Shown in pieces: positions 63,225 through 64,000 of a DNA stretch of 64,000 bases. The position numbers were made by a program, and so were the translations under genes. The stretch's first letter is position 1, and each line of letters begins with the position of its first letter. This DNA is from Pedobacter yonginensis. Lineage in GTDB: Bacteria > Bacteroidota > Bacteroidia > Sphingobacteriales > Sphingobacteriaceae. The stretch is taken from the NCBI RefSeq assembly GCF_003173595.1, contig NZ_QGNZ01000003.1:310001-374000 (forward strand). The letters are read 5' to 3'. Under the pieces are notes generated by a model. That model did not search any database, had not been told where the DNA came from, and was given only the letters and a program-made list of their open reading frames with translations.

Positions 63225-64000
63225 ATGATCAAAAAACTTCACCTCTGTTTTTTAATAGCAGGCGCTTGTATTTCTTTAAATGCATTGGCGCAAGATGCGG
63301 TGAGCTACCAAAGCCCACCAAAAGAAATTGCCGATTTATTACTTGCTAAACCAACTCCAGGCGTAAGTATTGATGGCAAAGCCGAATGGATTTTGTTTAG
63401 CGAACGGAATTCCTATCCATCCGTAGAAGAATTAGCCATGCCAGAATACCGCATCGCTGGCCTACGCCTCAACCCAAACAATTATTCACCAAGCCGACAA
63501 ACCTACATCAACAACTTCAGCTTAAAAAACATTAAAACAGACAAAACATTTCCAGTAACAGGCTTACCTACACCACTATATGCAGGCAGCATAAGCTGGA
63601 ATCCATCTGAAAATAAAATTGCGTTCACCAACACCACGCAAAAAGGAGTCGATTTGTACATCATGGATTTAGCCACCAAAAAAGCAACTAAAGTTAACAA
63701 AGCATTTTTAAATGTTGTTTTGGGTAGCGGGCTTACTTGGCTAAACGACAATACAATCATCTATCGCACAGCAACAAAACCAGCAAGTGCCGCACCAGCG
63801 AAGCCGCTGATGCCAAAAGGACCAACCATACAACAAAACTTAGGTAAAGCCGCACCAAGTGCAACCTATCAAGATTTAATTAAATCGCCCTTCGATGAAC
63901 AGTTATTTGAATTTTACGGTACATCACAACTCGTAAAGAATACAGGAGGCGTAGAAACACCAATTGGCAAACCCGCTATTTATGGCTCCGTGAGCTTATC
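63225..64000 (+). CDS. S9-type (prolyl oligopeptidase-like) secreted peptidase, cut by the window edge
   Basis: ATG 63225 opens a signal peptide (MIKKLHLCFLIAGACISLNALAQ), and the frame stays open for 258 codons to the window edge. The visible part is the N-terminal propeller: SYQSPPKEIADLLLAKPTPG, EWILFSERNSYPSVEELAMPEYRIAGLRLNP, PLYAGSISWNPSENKIAFTN and GVDLYIMDLATKKATKV. These resemble the glutamyl-endopeptidase-like S9 proteins of Bacteroidota. The catalytic domain lies beyond the edge, so the assignment rests on the propeller only. Confidence 0.8.
   Translation, partial: MIKKLHLCFLIAGACISLNALAQDAVSYQSPPKEIADLLLAKPTPGVSIDGKAEWILFSERNSYPSVEELAMPEYRIAGLRLNPNNYSPSRQTYINNFSLKNIKTDKTFPVTGLPTPLYAGSISWNPSENKIAFTNTTQKGVDLYIMDLATKKATKVNKAFLNVVLGSGLTWLNDNTIIYRTATKPASAAPAKPLMPKGPTIQQNLGKAAPSATYQDLIKSPFDEQLFEFYGTSQLVKNTGGVETPIGKPAIYGSVSL

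Overview
The window looks like chromosomal DNA of a Bacteroidota member, most likely Sphingobacteriales and Pedobacter-like. The reasons are low-GC coding sequence, SusC/SusD (RagA/RagB) outer-membrane pairs, a one-protein hybrid two-component regulator, a gliding-motility-type C-terminal sorting domain, the rpmB-rpmG-DUF4295-ftsY gene order, DUF5606 and Porin_10 proteins, and promoters of the TAnnTTTG type. I see no rRNA, tRNA, phage, insertion sequence or CRISPR array. The genus is inferred from gene content only.

Layout. 1-12.4 kb: two TonB-linked SusC-type transporters, one almost complete at the left edge and one with its SusD partner, around a 1378-residue hybrid sensor/regulator and a CsbD stress protein; these look like two glycan or nutrient uptake loci. 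12.4-26.2 kb: housekeeping genes, namely acetyl-CoA synthetase, ribosomal proteins L28 and L33, DUF4295, FtsY, RimO, GpsA, a TolC/HlyD export pair, a polysaccharide deacetylase, aconitase and a small barrel protein. 26.3-41.0 kb: DUF2007 protein, GH1 glucosidase, a large type 9-secreted PKD protein, a membrane-anchored MutS-like ATPase, RlmH, a 42-residue membrane protein, DUF5606, cyclophilin, a secreted protein of unknown role, two outer-membrane proteins, purine nucleoside phosphorylase and LpxK.

42.5-47.9 kb holds the most interesting system. Seven genes overlap head to tail by 1-11 bases and encode a GGR/FixC-like flavoprotein, a SAM methyltransferase, a type III polyketide synthase, a FabZ-like hot-dog dehydratase, a ketosynthase, an acyl carrier protein and a phosphopantetheinyl transferase. 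All catalytic residues I could check are present. It reads as a self-contained phenolic-lipid or pyrone pathway in which a small dedicated fatty-acyl module feeds a chalcone-synthase-like enzyme and two tailoring enzymes modify the product.

48-64 kb: proline catabolism (PruA), SulP permease with carbonic anhydrase, an OprO/P-like porin, acyl-CoA carboxylase beta subunit, MFS exporter with GNAT, M42 peptidase, a solo PAS protein, a secreted Gfo/Idh/MocA oxidoreductase, a DUF1801 protein and a truncated S9-type peptidase.

Repeats are the second theme. There are (i) about four tandem copies of a 340-bp unit at 49.8-51.05 kb, (ii) an array of exactly 128-bp units at 60.1-60.8 kb, each with a large hairpin showing paired base changes, and (iii) several arrays built on a 7-base period, after acn, between the cyclophilin and DUF5606 genes, before gpsA, and once inside the polysaccharide deacetylase coding sequence.
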